Shown: positions 17,154 to 24,749, counted from the stretch's first letter. The stretch is 24,890 bases of DNA from Chlorobiales bacterium (GCA_022360275.1 JAKSDC010000198.1:1-24890); one strand, 5' to 3'. Notes: generated from the letters alone by a model not told the origin. Translations and numbers: made by a program.

Positions 17154-18469
17154 GCTTGGGGAGCATTTTCATATATCAGTTTTCGAACAGCTTCCTCTGC
17201 AGACCTGAAGCAGGCCTCTATCGAAGCGCCCCTCCAATAATCACCTGCAAGGCTAATATTACGAAATGGATTGAGAATATGCTCTATCTTTTCTAAGAGC
17301 TTGTAATGATACGGGGAATACGCACATAACCCTGGATCAAGGTATTTGTACACATAGCTCTCTCTCGTGTTCCCTTTTACATTAAAATACTTTTCGATAA
17401 TCTCTTCAGCAATCGATATAACATTCTCCGAATTTGTTTCAGACGATATCAGCTTTCTCGCTGCAATACCGCTGAATGTATAACGAACAAGATCTAGATC
17501 ATTGATACCATATGCACCTGCATTGCTCAGCAGTGAAGAATTATCAAAGACCATTGCGCGCAGATCGCTTTGAAAGACATCTTTCTGATACTTTGCAATA
17601 GCTACTGCTACAGGATAATACATAACCGTTTCAAGCGGCTCTGATAGCTCGGGCAGGGAGTATTTAAAAAGTGGAGCAGCCTCTTTTGCAGGCAATGCAA
17701 GCAAGACTTTTTTGTACTCCAGCTCCTCGTTTTTAGCTTTGTTATAACATTTAATAATGACATTTGAAGAACCTGGATCAAATTCAAGACGATGAACATT
17801 ATACCCGGTAAAAACCCTGGTCCTGGACGTACCTGTTGAAAATGCCTGGAGAAGACCTGACATTCCCCCTTGCAACTGTTCGTAGCTGTCAAGTGCAAGA
17901 GCCAGATTAGAACCGAAGTTTCCAGGATAGCATTCGTCTGGCTCAGCCCCGTTCATCCTTACGGTAACAGGACGAATTAGATATCGAGCACAACGTTTAC
18001 CAAAAAAGACAGATAACGAATGGTGATCGTTCTGATCTGCAACGTGATTAAAATAACTGCTGTTTAGTGCTCCTTGCTTATAATCACTTTTAACAGCTTG
18101 AACGAGAGGATAAAGCCTGACAAATCCTTTGAGGCCGCTTAGATAAAAAAGGCGTATCAAATTGTAAAGTCCGGCTTTTTCTTTATTAATTTTGATTATT
18201 TTTCTACCGATAACCTGAGAAGTGTTAAAGCCAAAATACTCAAATGGAAGATCACCATAATCACTCACAAAACTGCGAAACCGTTTATACTTCCTTCCGA
18301 TATTTTTTCCACCAAAATCTACAGGACGATCATCAAGAAATCCACTACCTATCCTGCCACCGATTGATTCTGCAGCATCATAAAGATCAACATCTACATG
18401 ATGCTGGTTGAGATAGTAAGCTGAAGCAATACCGGAAATTCCTCCACCGATCACAGCGACTTTAGACAT
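17150..18469 (-). CDS. FAD-dependent oxidoreductase (amine oxidase / protoporphyrinogen oxidase-like)
   Basis: A 439-residue flavoprotein of the NAD(P)-binding-like amine oxidase superfamily. The FAD dinucleotide-binding motif VIGGGISGIASAYYL (6-20) is followed by an acidic residue and ESIGGRIG (34-41), and the C-terminal FAD-contacting LAGDYWRGASIEACF (407-421) is present. No signal peptide or membrane anchor is seen. Relatives include HemY-type protoporphyrinogen oxidases, carotenoid desaturases and monoamine oxidases; I cannot assign the substrate. Although hem genes are nearby, its real partners are the AfsA-like gene (19-base overlap upstream) and the sensor kinase (ATGA overlap downstream), so oxidation or desaturation of the hotdog protein's product is the more interesting idea. 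GGGGGA precedes its ATG inside the upstream gene. Confidence 0.85.
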   Translation of the reverse strand: MSKVAVIGGGISGIASAYYLNQHHVDVDLYDAAESIGGRIGSGFLDDRPVDFGGKNIGRKYKRFRSFVSDYGDLPFEYFGFNTSQVIGRKIIKINKEKAGLYNLIRLFYLSGLKGFVRLYPLVQAVKSDYKQGALNSSYFNHVADQNDHHSLSVFFGKRCARYLIRPVTVRMNGAEPDECYPGNFGSNLALALDSYEQLQGGMSGLLQAFSTGTSRTRVFTGYNVHRLEFDPGSSNVIIKCYNKAKNEELEYKKVLLALPAKEAAPLFKYSLPELSEPLETVMYYPVAVAIAKYQKDVFQSDLRAMVFDNSSLLSNAGAYGINDLDLVRYTFSGIAARKLISSETNSENVISIAEEIIEKYFNVKGNTRESYVYKYLDPGLCAYSPYHYKLLEKIEHILNPFRNISLAGDYWRGASIEACFRSAEEAVRKLIYENAPQA

Positions 18470-19476
18470 GAGAATTCCCCCATAGTCATTTGTATTGCAG
18501 ACATTTTCGAATCATATTGCTTTTTGGTACGGGTTTGCAGTTTCTCCGTTCTTATCCTGTAATTGATGTATCTGGACTTATCAGGAAACGCTTTCCCCTT
18601 CAGCAAGCCGCTGGCAGCCAACTTCCCCCACTGAAAAATCTGGCAGCTCACAACAACATCCCCATCTTTATCTCCAGGATCAAATGAAAAAGGAGTGTGG
18701 GTTCTGATAATAATCGGCGCAGTTAGCTCTATAAAGTTATAGAACCCGGAATCATAACTTAGTAACGCTATTGTACCATCATCAGGAAGCCCTCCCGATA
18801 TGTGAGTAGTTGCAATAGACGCCTGACGCATGGCTTCAAGAACAAGGAGTCCTTGAACATGATCGGAATCATGATCAAAATTGATCTCACCGGTCTGATC
18901 ATACATGTTGAAATACAGAAAATCTCCTTTACTGAAGTATTCTGAAATCATCACGTTCGCATCCTTTTTTTTATGAACATAATGCTTTCTTAAAACTTCT
19001 GGTGTAGAATCATTCTCTTTGACTGCCAGAGAGCTATCTATCAGAGATTTTATATCCAGCGGAATTTTGTTCATTAACTTGGCAAAATCTTTATCAACCT
19101 TGTGGTTCCGAACATATTCTTTTGCTTGTATATAAGTAAGTGCTTTAATCTTTTCGTATGTTGACAAATGCTTATTTTTAAAGCTTTCTGAGAGATAGAC
19201 CTCGGTGGATTCACCCAGAATTCCGATATAAAAAAGAATTTCCTGGTATGAAGAAACTTCGATTTTCTGAGTCCCTGTGCCATCTTCAGGAAAATCTTCA
19301 CCATTGAAAACCAAAGTGTAAGGTCTTCGGTCGGAAACGGAAGCATATTTCCTGATAACGCTTTTTCTATTCAACCTGCCCCTTTTTTCAGCATGAAAAT
19401 CAGTCTCCAAAGGCAAAACAGAAGGTGAAAATTGTACACATGAAATAGAAGATCCTTCGACTTGATGTTGTAACAT
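18451..19476 (-). CDS. AfsA/ScbA-like hotdog-domain protein (putative signal synthase)
   Basis: A 341-residue protein whose second half carries the marks of the AfsA family: VHKKKDANVMIS (167-178) and SDHVQGLLVLEAMRQAS (204-220), which correspond to the VHR...NVLLS and DHVPGMLLLEAxRQA signatures of AfsA, ScbA and BarX. AfsA joins a beta-ketoacyl chain to dihydroxyacetone phosphate in gamma-butyrolactone signal synthesis in Streptomyces. True AfsA proteins have two such hotdog repeats; here residues 1-160 are not recognisable as one. No membrane segment. The start is secure: AAGAGGAG lies seven bases before the ATG. It is the first gene of the overlapping trio. The A+T content looks higher than in the flanking hem genes, which hints at acquisition. 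The product and substrate are inferred from family only; a non-signal acyl-handling role remains possible. Confidence 0.8.
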   Translation of the reverse strand: MLQHQVEGSSISCVQFSPSVLPLETDFHAEKRGRLNRKSVIRKYASVSDRRPYTLVFNGEDFPEDGTGTQKIEVSSYQEILFYIGILGESTEVYLSESFKNKHLSTYEKIKALTYIQAKEYVRNHKVDKDFAKLMNKIPLDIKSLIDSSLAVKENDSTPEVLRKHYVHKKKDANVMISEYFSKGDFLYFNMYDQTGEINFDHDSDHVQGLLVLEAMRQASIATTHISGGLPDDGTIALLSYDSGFYNFIELTAPIIIRTHTPFSFDPGDKDGDVVVSCQIFQWGKLAASGLLKGKAFPDKSRYINYRIRTEKLQTRTKKQYDSKMSAIQMTMGEFSCLKSL

Positions 19477-19660
19477 ACTTTACTCCTCTTTAACTGTTAT
19501 AGAATTATCTTCGGCCTGAACTCTCTACTGGAGTTTCGCCTTTCTGACAAAATATTAACAATTGTTGAACAATTTGCATTCATTGGATTAACTTAGTAAT
19601 AAGGTGGTCTCTTTTTACTAAATTATTAAATAATATTCTCTTTCTGCTGAAAAGAGTTTT
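19477..19660 (-). promoter_or_regulatory. Leader and probable control region of the AfsA-like operon
   Basis: An A+T-rich stretch directly upstream of the trio. It contains the strong ribosome binding site (complement of 19483-19490), a perfect 10-base palindrome AACAATTGTT at 19557-19566 followed by a further GAACAATT copy, and a 7-base inverted repeat TTAGTAA/TTACTAA at 19593-19599 and 19615-19621. A TTGTCA (complement of 19545-19550) could be a -35 box but no good -10 box lies at the right distance. These are candidate operator sites only. Confidence 0.35.
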
Positions 19661-19966
19661 CTTGAGCGTAACATCACCAAGCCCCTTCAGAGAGTGCGTT
19701 CATCACTTACGTCCTTGCCGCAAAATGGAGGCAAGTGGTTTCAATTTCTTAAAATATAATCCATTCGCCCGCGGTTGTGACACGGAAAAACGTGAGTATG
19801 CCTGTCAATGAGCACAGGACAGCACCGTAAGTTGACAAAAAAATAAAGTAGTGCTGCAGGAAGAAAACGGAAAGTCGTTCCCTACGATGTCAGGGCCATA
19901 ACGTTACAACAACGAGGCAGGAACAACAAGAGCAAATCATGTTTTGACCCATTTTCCGACCTTGCC
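19661..19966. other. Intergenic stretch with no recognised content
   Basis: About 300 bases between the control region of the AfsA-like operon and the sensor relic. No convincing gene on either strand. One small inverted repeat, CTTGCC/GGCAAG with a 10-base loop, lies at about 19713-19734, without a T-run. It may hold further unreadable remains of the relic gene. Confidence 0.3.
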
Positions 19967-20221
19967 TCAACAACATAACACCCTCGACAACATCTCTATT
20001 ACAGCCAAACCCGCTATTGCGAATATTCCAAAAGCATGACCCAATGTCTCCTGACCGTTTCCGGCTTCATCGAGCCGCACGTTAAACGGATCGAGGTAAA
20101 AATCTCCCATCAAGGCCAAGCCTCATGAAAATTGGACAAAAACAGGCATGCTGTGCCAATAGAGCGGAAAATACTTGCCGGGAAAATCAGGACTCTTGAG
20201 CTTTTGAAAAAACCGGTCGGA
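19967..20221 (-). pseudogene. Relic of a second CqsS-like hybrid kinase gene
   Basis: Three fragments on the minus strand match the intact kinase in the same order but in changing frames. First, 20203-20135 encodes KLKSPDFPGKYFPLYWHSM plus PVFV, against KLRNPGFLREYFPIYWHFM plus LIFV (residues 67-89) of the intact protein. Second, 20127-20098 reads HEAWP-stop-WEIF, against HELWLYWEIF (104-113), with about 14 codons lost in between. Third, 20080-20042 reads VRLDEAGNGQETL, against VAVDEAGDGKAAL (470-482) of receiver 1, with the whole kinase core deleted. Stops and frame changes mean no product is likely. An ATG-initiated 47-codon frame (20110-19967) covers the third fragment but probably reflects the relic and not a new gene. 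Confidence 0.7.
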
Positions 20222-20383
20222 CAGAGAATCGCTGCTACAAGTCTTCAATGACGAGATCGCCGGGGACTGTATTCGACTCGCAGCTCTCGACAATGTCAAG
20301 GCAGTTTTTATCCGCAACGCTTCCCGATGTTTCCAGTTTTTCGTATTTTTGGCTTTTCAGCAAACCAAATCATATCCAGAAAC

Positions 20384-21370
20384 ATGAGTCAGACAGATTT
20401 ATTGAATATTGTGCATCGACCGAGAAGACTTCGCCGAACCCCTGCAATCAGAAATCTTGTGCAGGAAAATACGCTTTCAAAAAGCGACCTTGTCTTCCCG
20501 TTATTTGTCTGCCCCGGCACGAACGTTGTAGAAGAGGTTCCCTCGATGCCAAACAGTTTCCGCTTTTCTATTGATAACGCAGTGAAAGAATGCCAGGAAC
20601 TCTGGGATCTGGGCATACAGGCAATCGACCTGTTCGGCATACCGGAAGAAAAAACCGAAGATGGCCGCGAAGCCTATAATGACGACGGCATCATCCAGCG
20701 CGCTATCCGCGCTATCAAGGAAGCCGTACCGGATCTTTACATTATGACGGATGTCGCTCTTGATCCGTTTACCCCCTTCGGTCATGACGGCCTGGTGAAA
20801 GACGGCATCATTCTCAACGACGAGACCGTTGAAGTGCTGTGCAAGATGTCGATATCACATGCAAAGGCAGGTGCAGACATGGTTTCCCCAAGCGATATGA
20901 TGGATGGCCGTATTGGAGCAATCCGCGAAGCGCTTGACGACTCGGGACACTCGGATGTCGGCATTCTTTCGTATGCAGCAAAATACTCGTCAAGTTTTTA
21001 TGGTCCGTTCCGCGACGCTCTTCACTCGGCGCCACAGTTCGGTGATAAATCCACCTATCAGATGGATCCGGCAAACTCCGATGAAGGCATGAAAGAAATC
21101 GAACTCGATATAATGGAAGGTGCCGATATTGTCATGATCAAACCCGGGCTCGCTTATCTTGATATCGTTTATAGAACCAAGGAAAGATTCGACGTTCCGG
21201 TTGCCGTGTATCACGTTTCAGGAGAGTATTCGATGGTAATGGCCGGAGCTGAGAAAGGATGGATAGACGGTGACAGGGTCATGATGGAATCCCTGGTTGC
21301 AATGAAGAGGGCCGGTGCCGACATGATTTTTACCTATTACGCAAAAGAAGCCGCAAAAAGATTGTCCTGA
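20384..21370 (+). CDS. hemB: HemB, 5-aminolevulinate dehydratase (porphobilinogen synthase)
   Basis: A 328-residue enzyme that condenses two 5-aminolevulinates to porphobilinogen, the substrate of HemC. The catalytic lysines are Lys200 (AAKYSSSFYGPFRDA) and the Schiff-base Lys253 (VMIKPGLAYLDI). The metal loop is DVALDPFTPFGHDG (123-136): the three zinc cysteines of the yeast/E. coli type are replaced by Ala125, Asp127 and Asp135, so this is the zinc-independent, magnesium-type enzyme common in photosynthetic organisms. The ATG at 20384 gives the family N-terminus (MSQTDLLNIVHRPRRLR); an ATG 19 codons upstream lies in the remains of the sensor relic and is unlikely. It is cut off from hemA-hemC-hemD by the minus-strand block. 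Confidence 0.96.
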   Translation: MSQTDLLNIVHRPRRLRRTPAIRNLVQENTLSKSDLVFPLFVCPGTNVVEEVPSMPNSFRFSIDNAVKECQELWDLGIQAIDLFGIPEEKTEDGREAYNDDGIIQRAIRAIKEAVPDLYIMTDVALDPFTPFGHDGLVKDGIILNDETVEVLCKMSISHAKAGADMVSPSDMMDGRIGAIREALDDSGHSDVGILSYAAKYSSSFYGPFRDALHSAPQFGDKSTYQMDPANSDEGMKEIELDIMEGADIVMIKPGLAYLDIVYRTKERFDVPVAVYHVSGEYSMVMAGAEKGWIDGDRVMMESLVAMKRAGADMIFTYYAKEAAKRLS

Positions 21371-21428
21371 TCAGTCTCGGACACCTTGATTTGGTAGGTA
21401 TGTCCCCAAGCACAGCTTGAAAAAAATA

Positions 21429-22622
21429 ATGATCAGATACTTTACAGCAGGAGAATCACATGGACCGGCACTTTCGGCAATCGTCGAAGGTCTTCCTGCC
21501 GGAATAACGATTACCCAAGAGGATATCAACCATGAGCTGGTCCGGCGCCAACAGGGATATGGAAGAGGCGGCCGCATGAAAATAGAAACCGACAGAGCTG
21601 TCGTTTTGTCAGGATTACGCTTCGGAAAAACCATTGGATCCCCGGTATCTCTCCAGATAGAAAACAAGGACTGGAAAAACTGGGCAGTGAAAATGGCCCC
21701 GTTTGAAAAACCGGACGAAGACATTCCGGCCATCAGTATACCGAGGCCGGGTCATGCCGACCTTACCGGAATGATCAAATATGGTTTTGAAGATATCCGT
21801 CCGGTTATAGAACGGGCATCCGCACGGGAAACCGCGGCACGCGTTGCAGCCTGCTCTCTTGTAAAAGTCTTTCTGCGATCGGCTGGCATACAGATAGGAA
21901 GCTACGTTTCTTCCATAGGTCCTGCAGGCGAAACAGCATCGTCACCATGCTTTCAGGAACTTCTTGCTAAAGGCGCGGAAGCATTGACGAAACAAGCCGA
22001 TACCTCCTGCGTGCGGATGCTGGAAAAAACGGATGAAGAAAAAGCCGTTGCTGCCATCGACAAGGCAAAAGAAGAAGGGGACACCCTCGGCGGGATCATA
22101 GAGCTGTTTATCACTGGAGTTCCGATGGGGTTGGGTTCTTATGTACAGCACGACCGCAGGCTCGACGCGGAACTTGCCTCTGCGCTCATCTCGATACAGG
22201 CAGTAAAAGGTGTCGAGATCGGAAGGGCGTTTGAAAATGCAGGAAAAACCGGATCACAAGTACATGACGAACTTTTTCCGGGCACGGAAAACGGTCTCTC
22301 CCGCAAAACAAACCGGGCTGGAGGTCTGGAAGGCAGCATGACGAACGGATCAGTCATCCATCTCAGAGCAGCCATGAAACCTATCGCCACACTGATGTCG
22401 CCGCTGCACTCTTTCGACATAACCTCGATGGAGGCTCATCTTTCACACATAGAACGTAGCGACACCTGTGCAGTCCCTGCCTGTAGCGTTATAGCCGAAG
22501 CCGTTGCGGCACCGGTAATAGCGAACGCATTACTCAGAAAAACAGGAGGAGACCATCTCGCAGAGATCCTCGAAAGACTCAATGCATACAGGGAGGAAAT
22601 AGCCACACGGCTCAAGCGTTAA
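21429..22622 (+). CDS. aroC: AroC, chorismate synthase
   Basis: A 397-residue enzyme that converts EPSP to chorismate using reduced FMN, the last step of the shikimate pathway. Family motifs are all present: MIRYFTAGESHGPAL at the start, GRGGRMKIE, RPGHADLTG, and ERASARETAARVA near residue 130, with the C-terminal FDITSMEAHLSHIERSDTCAVPACSVIAE. The ATG at 21429 gives the canonical N-terminus; a TTG four codons upstream (21417) extends it but is less natural. The ERASARETAARV wording is that of the Gram-positive/cyanobacterial-like class rather than the proteobacterial GRSSARET class. It follows hemB by 58 bases, probably on the same transcript, and converges with cysE over 10 bases. Confidence 0.96.
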   Translation: MIRYFTAGESHGPALSAIVEGLPAGITITQEDINHELVRRQQGYGRGGRMKIETDRAVVLSGLRFGKTIGSPVSLQIENKDWKNWAVKMAPFEKPDEDIPAISIPRPGHADLTGMIKYGFEDIRPVIERASARETAARVAACSLVKVFLRSAGIQIGSYVSSIGPAGETASSPCFQELLAKGAEALTKQADTSCVRMLEKTDEEKAVAAIDKAKEEGDTLGGIIELFITGVPMGLGSYVQHDRRLDAELASALISIQAVKGVEIGRAFENAGKTGSQVHDELFPGTENGLSRKTNRAGGLEGSMTNGSVIHLRAAMKPIATLMSPLHSFDITSMEAHLSHIERSDTCAVPACSVIAEAVAAPVIANALLRKTGGDHLAEILERLNAYREEIATRLKR

Positions 22623-22632
22623 CAAAAACGGA

Positions 22633-23427
22633 TCAGTCCTGGCGCCGTTTGGCGCTCAGGCGCTGGTTCATCTCCAGAGAGGGTTCGGCCACTTCGGTTC
22701 TGCCGACAATCTGTGCAGGAACTCCTGCAACGGTGTAGTGCGCAGGTACGTTATCCAGCACCACACTGCCCGCCCCCACTTTTGCCCCTTCTCCGATCTC
22801 GACGTTACCGAGAATCTTTGCCCCTGCACCGATCAGCACAGACTTTCTCACTTTGGGATGCCGGTCTCCGGTTTCCTTGCCGGTTCCCCCGAGCGTCACT
22901 TCATGCAGAATCGATACATTGTCCTCAACCACCGCTGTTTCGCCGATAACGAGACTTGTTGCATGATCGAGCAGGATTCCCTTACCTATTTTTGCAGCAG
23001 GATGTATATCGACTGCGAACACCTCCGACATCCTGTTCTGCATGAGATAGGCCATCGGCTTGCGATCACTGCTCCACAACCAGTGCGCCAGACGGTGGGC
23101 CTGAAGAGCCTGGAAACCTTTCAAAAACAGCATAATTTCGAAATAGTTGACTGCAGCAGGGTCCCTGTCGAGTGTTGCCGTAAGATCGAACACCGCCATT
23201 TCCACAGCTTCAGGGTTTTGTCCGTAAAAATCATCGAACAGACTTTGCAACACTTGAGGAGGAAAATGTTTCGACGCAAGCTTCACCGAAAGCAGCATGG
23301 CAAGTGCTGAGGCAAAGTCATCAAAGCTCAGAATATGCTGCTCCAGAAAATGCTTCATGCAAGGCTCTCGCTCACTTTCGCATCTGGCCTCCGAACGAAT
23401 AACCGACCATATATGCTCTGCAGTCAT
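22633..23427 (-). CDS. cysE: CysE, serine O-acetyltransferase
   Basis: A 264-residue left-handed beta-helix acetyltransferase that makes O-acetylserine for cysteine synthesis. The N-terminal helical domain ends with YFEIMLFLKGFQALQAHRLAHWLW; the hexapeptide-repeat domain has DIHPAAKIGKGILLDHAT with the catalytic His, VIGETAVVEDNVSILHEVTLGGTG, RHPKVRKSVLIGAGAKILG and AGVPAQIVG. The frame also opens at a GTG at 23472; the ATG at 23427 is preferred because MTAEHIWSVIRSEA lines up with the E. coli start and has TAAGG about ten bases before it. Cysteine feeds bacillithiol synthesis, which links it loosely to bshB1 at the other end of the window. It is convergent with aroC. Confidence 0.94.
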   Translation of the reverse strand: MTAEHIWSVIRSEARCESEREPCMKHFLEQHILSFDDFASALAMLLSVKLASKHFPPQVLQSLFDDFYGQNPEAVEMAVFDLTATLDRDPAAVNYFEIMLFLKGFQALQAHRLAHWLWSSDRKPMAYLMQNRMSEVFAVDIHPAAKIGKGILLDHATSLVIGETAVVEDNVSILHEVTLGGTGKETGDRHPKVRKSVLIGAGAKILGNVEIGEGAKVGAGSVVLDNVPAHYTVAGVPAQIVGRTEVAEPSLEMNQRLSAKRRQD

Positions 23428-23911
23428 GGTTGTTTGCGCCTTACTTATTGCTTGTTTGTCGTGGTTCGTCACCGGGCAATCCCAAAGACATCTACACGAT
23501 TCAGAGGCTCCGGCCTCGGTCTTCCTGCTCCCTTACATTCCCCCACAATAAAAGCTTTTATGCGCAGAAAGTTTCCGTTTTTCCGCTTTCCTGTTACATT
23601 TTTGCTGTTCTTCCGGTTCCGGTAAACCATTTTCGGTTCGTCAGGCCGACGTTTTGTCCCCTCCGGTTTCCTCAGATGTGCTGCCGTCTGAAACAAACGT
23701 ACAGTTGAACTGATTCTTCCTTTTGCCCGGTGAATAGAGAATGTTTGCCTTCAAACAGCAGGGCAAACACTGAGAAAAGGCTGCCCCCAAAGGGCGGATT
23801 AACACAAAAATGGGCTATTCGTAAAAGCAGTTCATTGCATTTCTGCGTTTAATTGAAGCATTGTTGTAAAAACACCAACAGGATTTGAGCCATAATACAC
23901 CTGATCTCCGT
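23428..23911. other. Upstream region of cysE, no gene seen
   Basis: Nearly 500 bases without a convincing gene. It should hold the cysE promoter and leader on the minus strand. The one structure visible is an 8-base inverted repeat TGTTTGCC/GGCAAACA at 23742-23749 and 23762-23769 (12-base loop), about 315 bases upstream of the cysE start. Its role is unknown. Short open frames here have no ribosome binding site or family signature. Confidence 0.35.
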
Positions 23912-23955
23912 AAAAACAAAAAAGCCGCCTCATAATTGACGCATGAGACAGCTTT
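23912..23955 (-). terminator. Rho-independent terminator of the secreted-protein gene
   Basis: On the minus strand a 13-base stem AAAGCTGTCTCAT / ATGAGGCGGCTTT (two G-U pairs) closes a 9-base loop and is followed by TTTTTTGTTTTT. It starts 23 bases after the stop codon of the gene at 23978-24550, so it is that gene's terminator. Confidence 0.85.
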
Positions 23956-23977
23956 CTTGGCATGAAAAACTTGGCAT

Positions 23978-24550
23978 TCACGGCTCGAATGGCCTGGAAT
24001 AACCGTTATCTCCAATCCCCTCGTCACCCAAAACAGGATCTTGATACGGAATTCCGAACTTCTCGTAATCCCATTGTCCCACGCCAAGCACGAAATTCAT
24101 ATCTATAAACAAGCTGGAAGCACGAAACGACGGCGGCAGCTGGCCTTCCAGCAACCCGACATCGAAGCTTACGCTCCCCTTGGACATGACAGGATCCTCA
24201 AGCTCCAGCACAACGTTCCTGCTCCCGCTCTTTTCGAAAATCGACAACGTGGCGTTCGGGGGATCTGCCTTGAAACTGTCCGGCCCTTTCCCCCATGCCC
24301 CGAGAAGTTTCTCCACACTCATATGCCCCGCTATCCGCTGCGGCCTGTCCGAGAAATAAACAACCAGGGGGGCTACTCCATCGAGTTTCAGCTTGCCGTT
24401 CTTATAGCTCCCCTTTTCGGCACTCAGCACATACAGAAATCGGGGTGCCTTGCTTTCGTTGATCACAGGGGCCGGAGGTGCTGCACACAGGGTAGCGGGC
24501 GCTGCACACAACAGGAATACTATGGTGAGACAAAACGTTACGCGTTTCAT
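23978..24550 (-). CDS. Small secreted protein of unknown function
   Basis: A 190-residue protein that I do not recognise. It has a clear Sec signal peptide: MKR, a hydrophobic core (VTFCLTIVFLLCAA), and a likely cut after ATLCA near residue 23, leaving a mature periplasmic or outer-surface protein. There is no lipobox. The mature part looks beta-rich, with YVLSAEKGSYKNGKLKL, VAPLVVYFSDRP and VVLELEDPVMSKGSVSFDVGLLEG, ending in an acidic, glycine-rich tail (about 170-190). The start at 24550 is favoured over an upstream ATG (24580) by a near-perfect AAGGAGG ribosome binding site seven bases away. The strong binding site and private terminator suggest a single-gene, well-expressed unit. Confidence 0.82.
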   Translation of the reverse strand: MKRVTFCLTIVFLLCAAPATLCAAPPAPVINESKAPRFLYVLSAEKGSYKNGKLKLDGVAPLVVYFSDRPQRIAGHMSVEKLLGAWGKGPDSFKADPPNATLSIFEKSGSRNVVLELEDPVMSKGSVSFDVGLLEGQLPPSFRASSLFIDMNFVLGVGQWDYEKFGIPYQDPVLGDEGIGDNGYSRPFEP

Positions 24551-24581
24551 AGATGCCTCCTTTTTCGGTTCTGACCACAAC

Positions 24582-24606
24582 TTATATATATATGTATACC
24601 AATCAA
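24582..24606 (-). promoter_or_regulatory. Possible promoter of the secreted-protein gene
   Basis: On the minus strand TTGATT (complement of 24601-24606) is followed by an alternating TA tract containing TATATA/TATAAG candidates, with a spacing of about 14-16 bases. The tract lies some 30 bases before the gene's ribosome binding site. The spacing is not ideal, so this is only a candidate. Confidence 0.35.
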
Positions 24607-24614
24607 CGACTTAA

Positions 24615-24740
24615 GAAACCGGTAACGACTCCCTCAAGGTTTCGGCCCATGCGCTGGCTCTGGGCCTGGTTCTGCTGGAGGAGGAGCAAAAGCAAGATCT
24701 GATAGAATACCTTGTGCAAAAAGAGCTGGACCATGCATAA
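24615..24740 (+). pseudogene. Coding-like tail without a start codon
   Basis: A plus-strand frame of 41 codons running from just after a stop codon (24612-24614) to TAA at 24738-24740. It has no start codon but reads like real protein, with ALALGLVLLEEEQKQDLIEYL and a final QKELDHA, a helical, leucine- and glutamate-rich tail. It could be the remains of a small antitoxin-like or helical protein. This is a weak call; chance cannot be excluded. Confidence 0.25.
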
Positions 24741-24749
24741 AGCACACCG

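Noticed and set aside
19967..20110. A 47-codon minus-strand gene with a hydrophobic segment
   Set aside because: Its DEAGNGQETL matches the receiver of the intact kinase next door, and flanking fragments match other parts of the same protein, so it is better read as part of a relic. It is not fully excluded as a small gene.
20227..20370. Minus-strand open frame overlapping the hemB start (ending VPGDLVIEDL)
   Set aside because: It reads smoothly but has no start codon or recognised homology and overlaps hemB; treated as chance.
20327..20383. Upstream ATG giving HemB 19 more residues
   Set aside because: The extra residues do not fit HemB N-termini; the next ATG gives the normal length of 328 residues.
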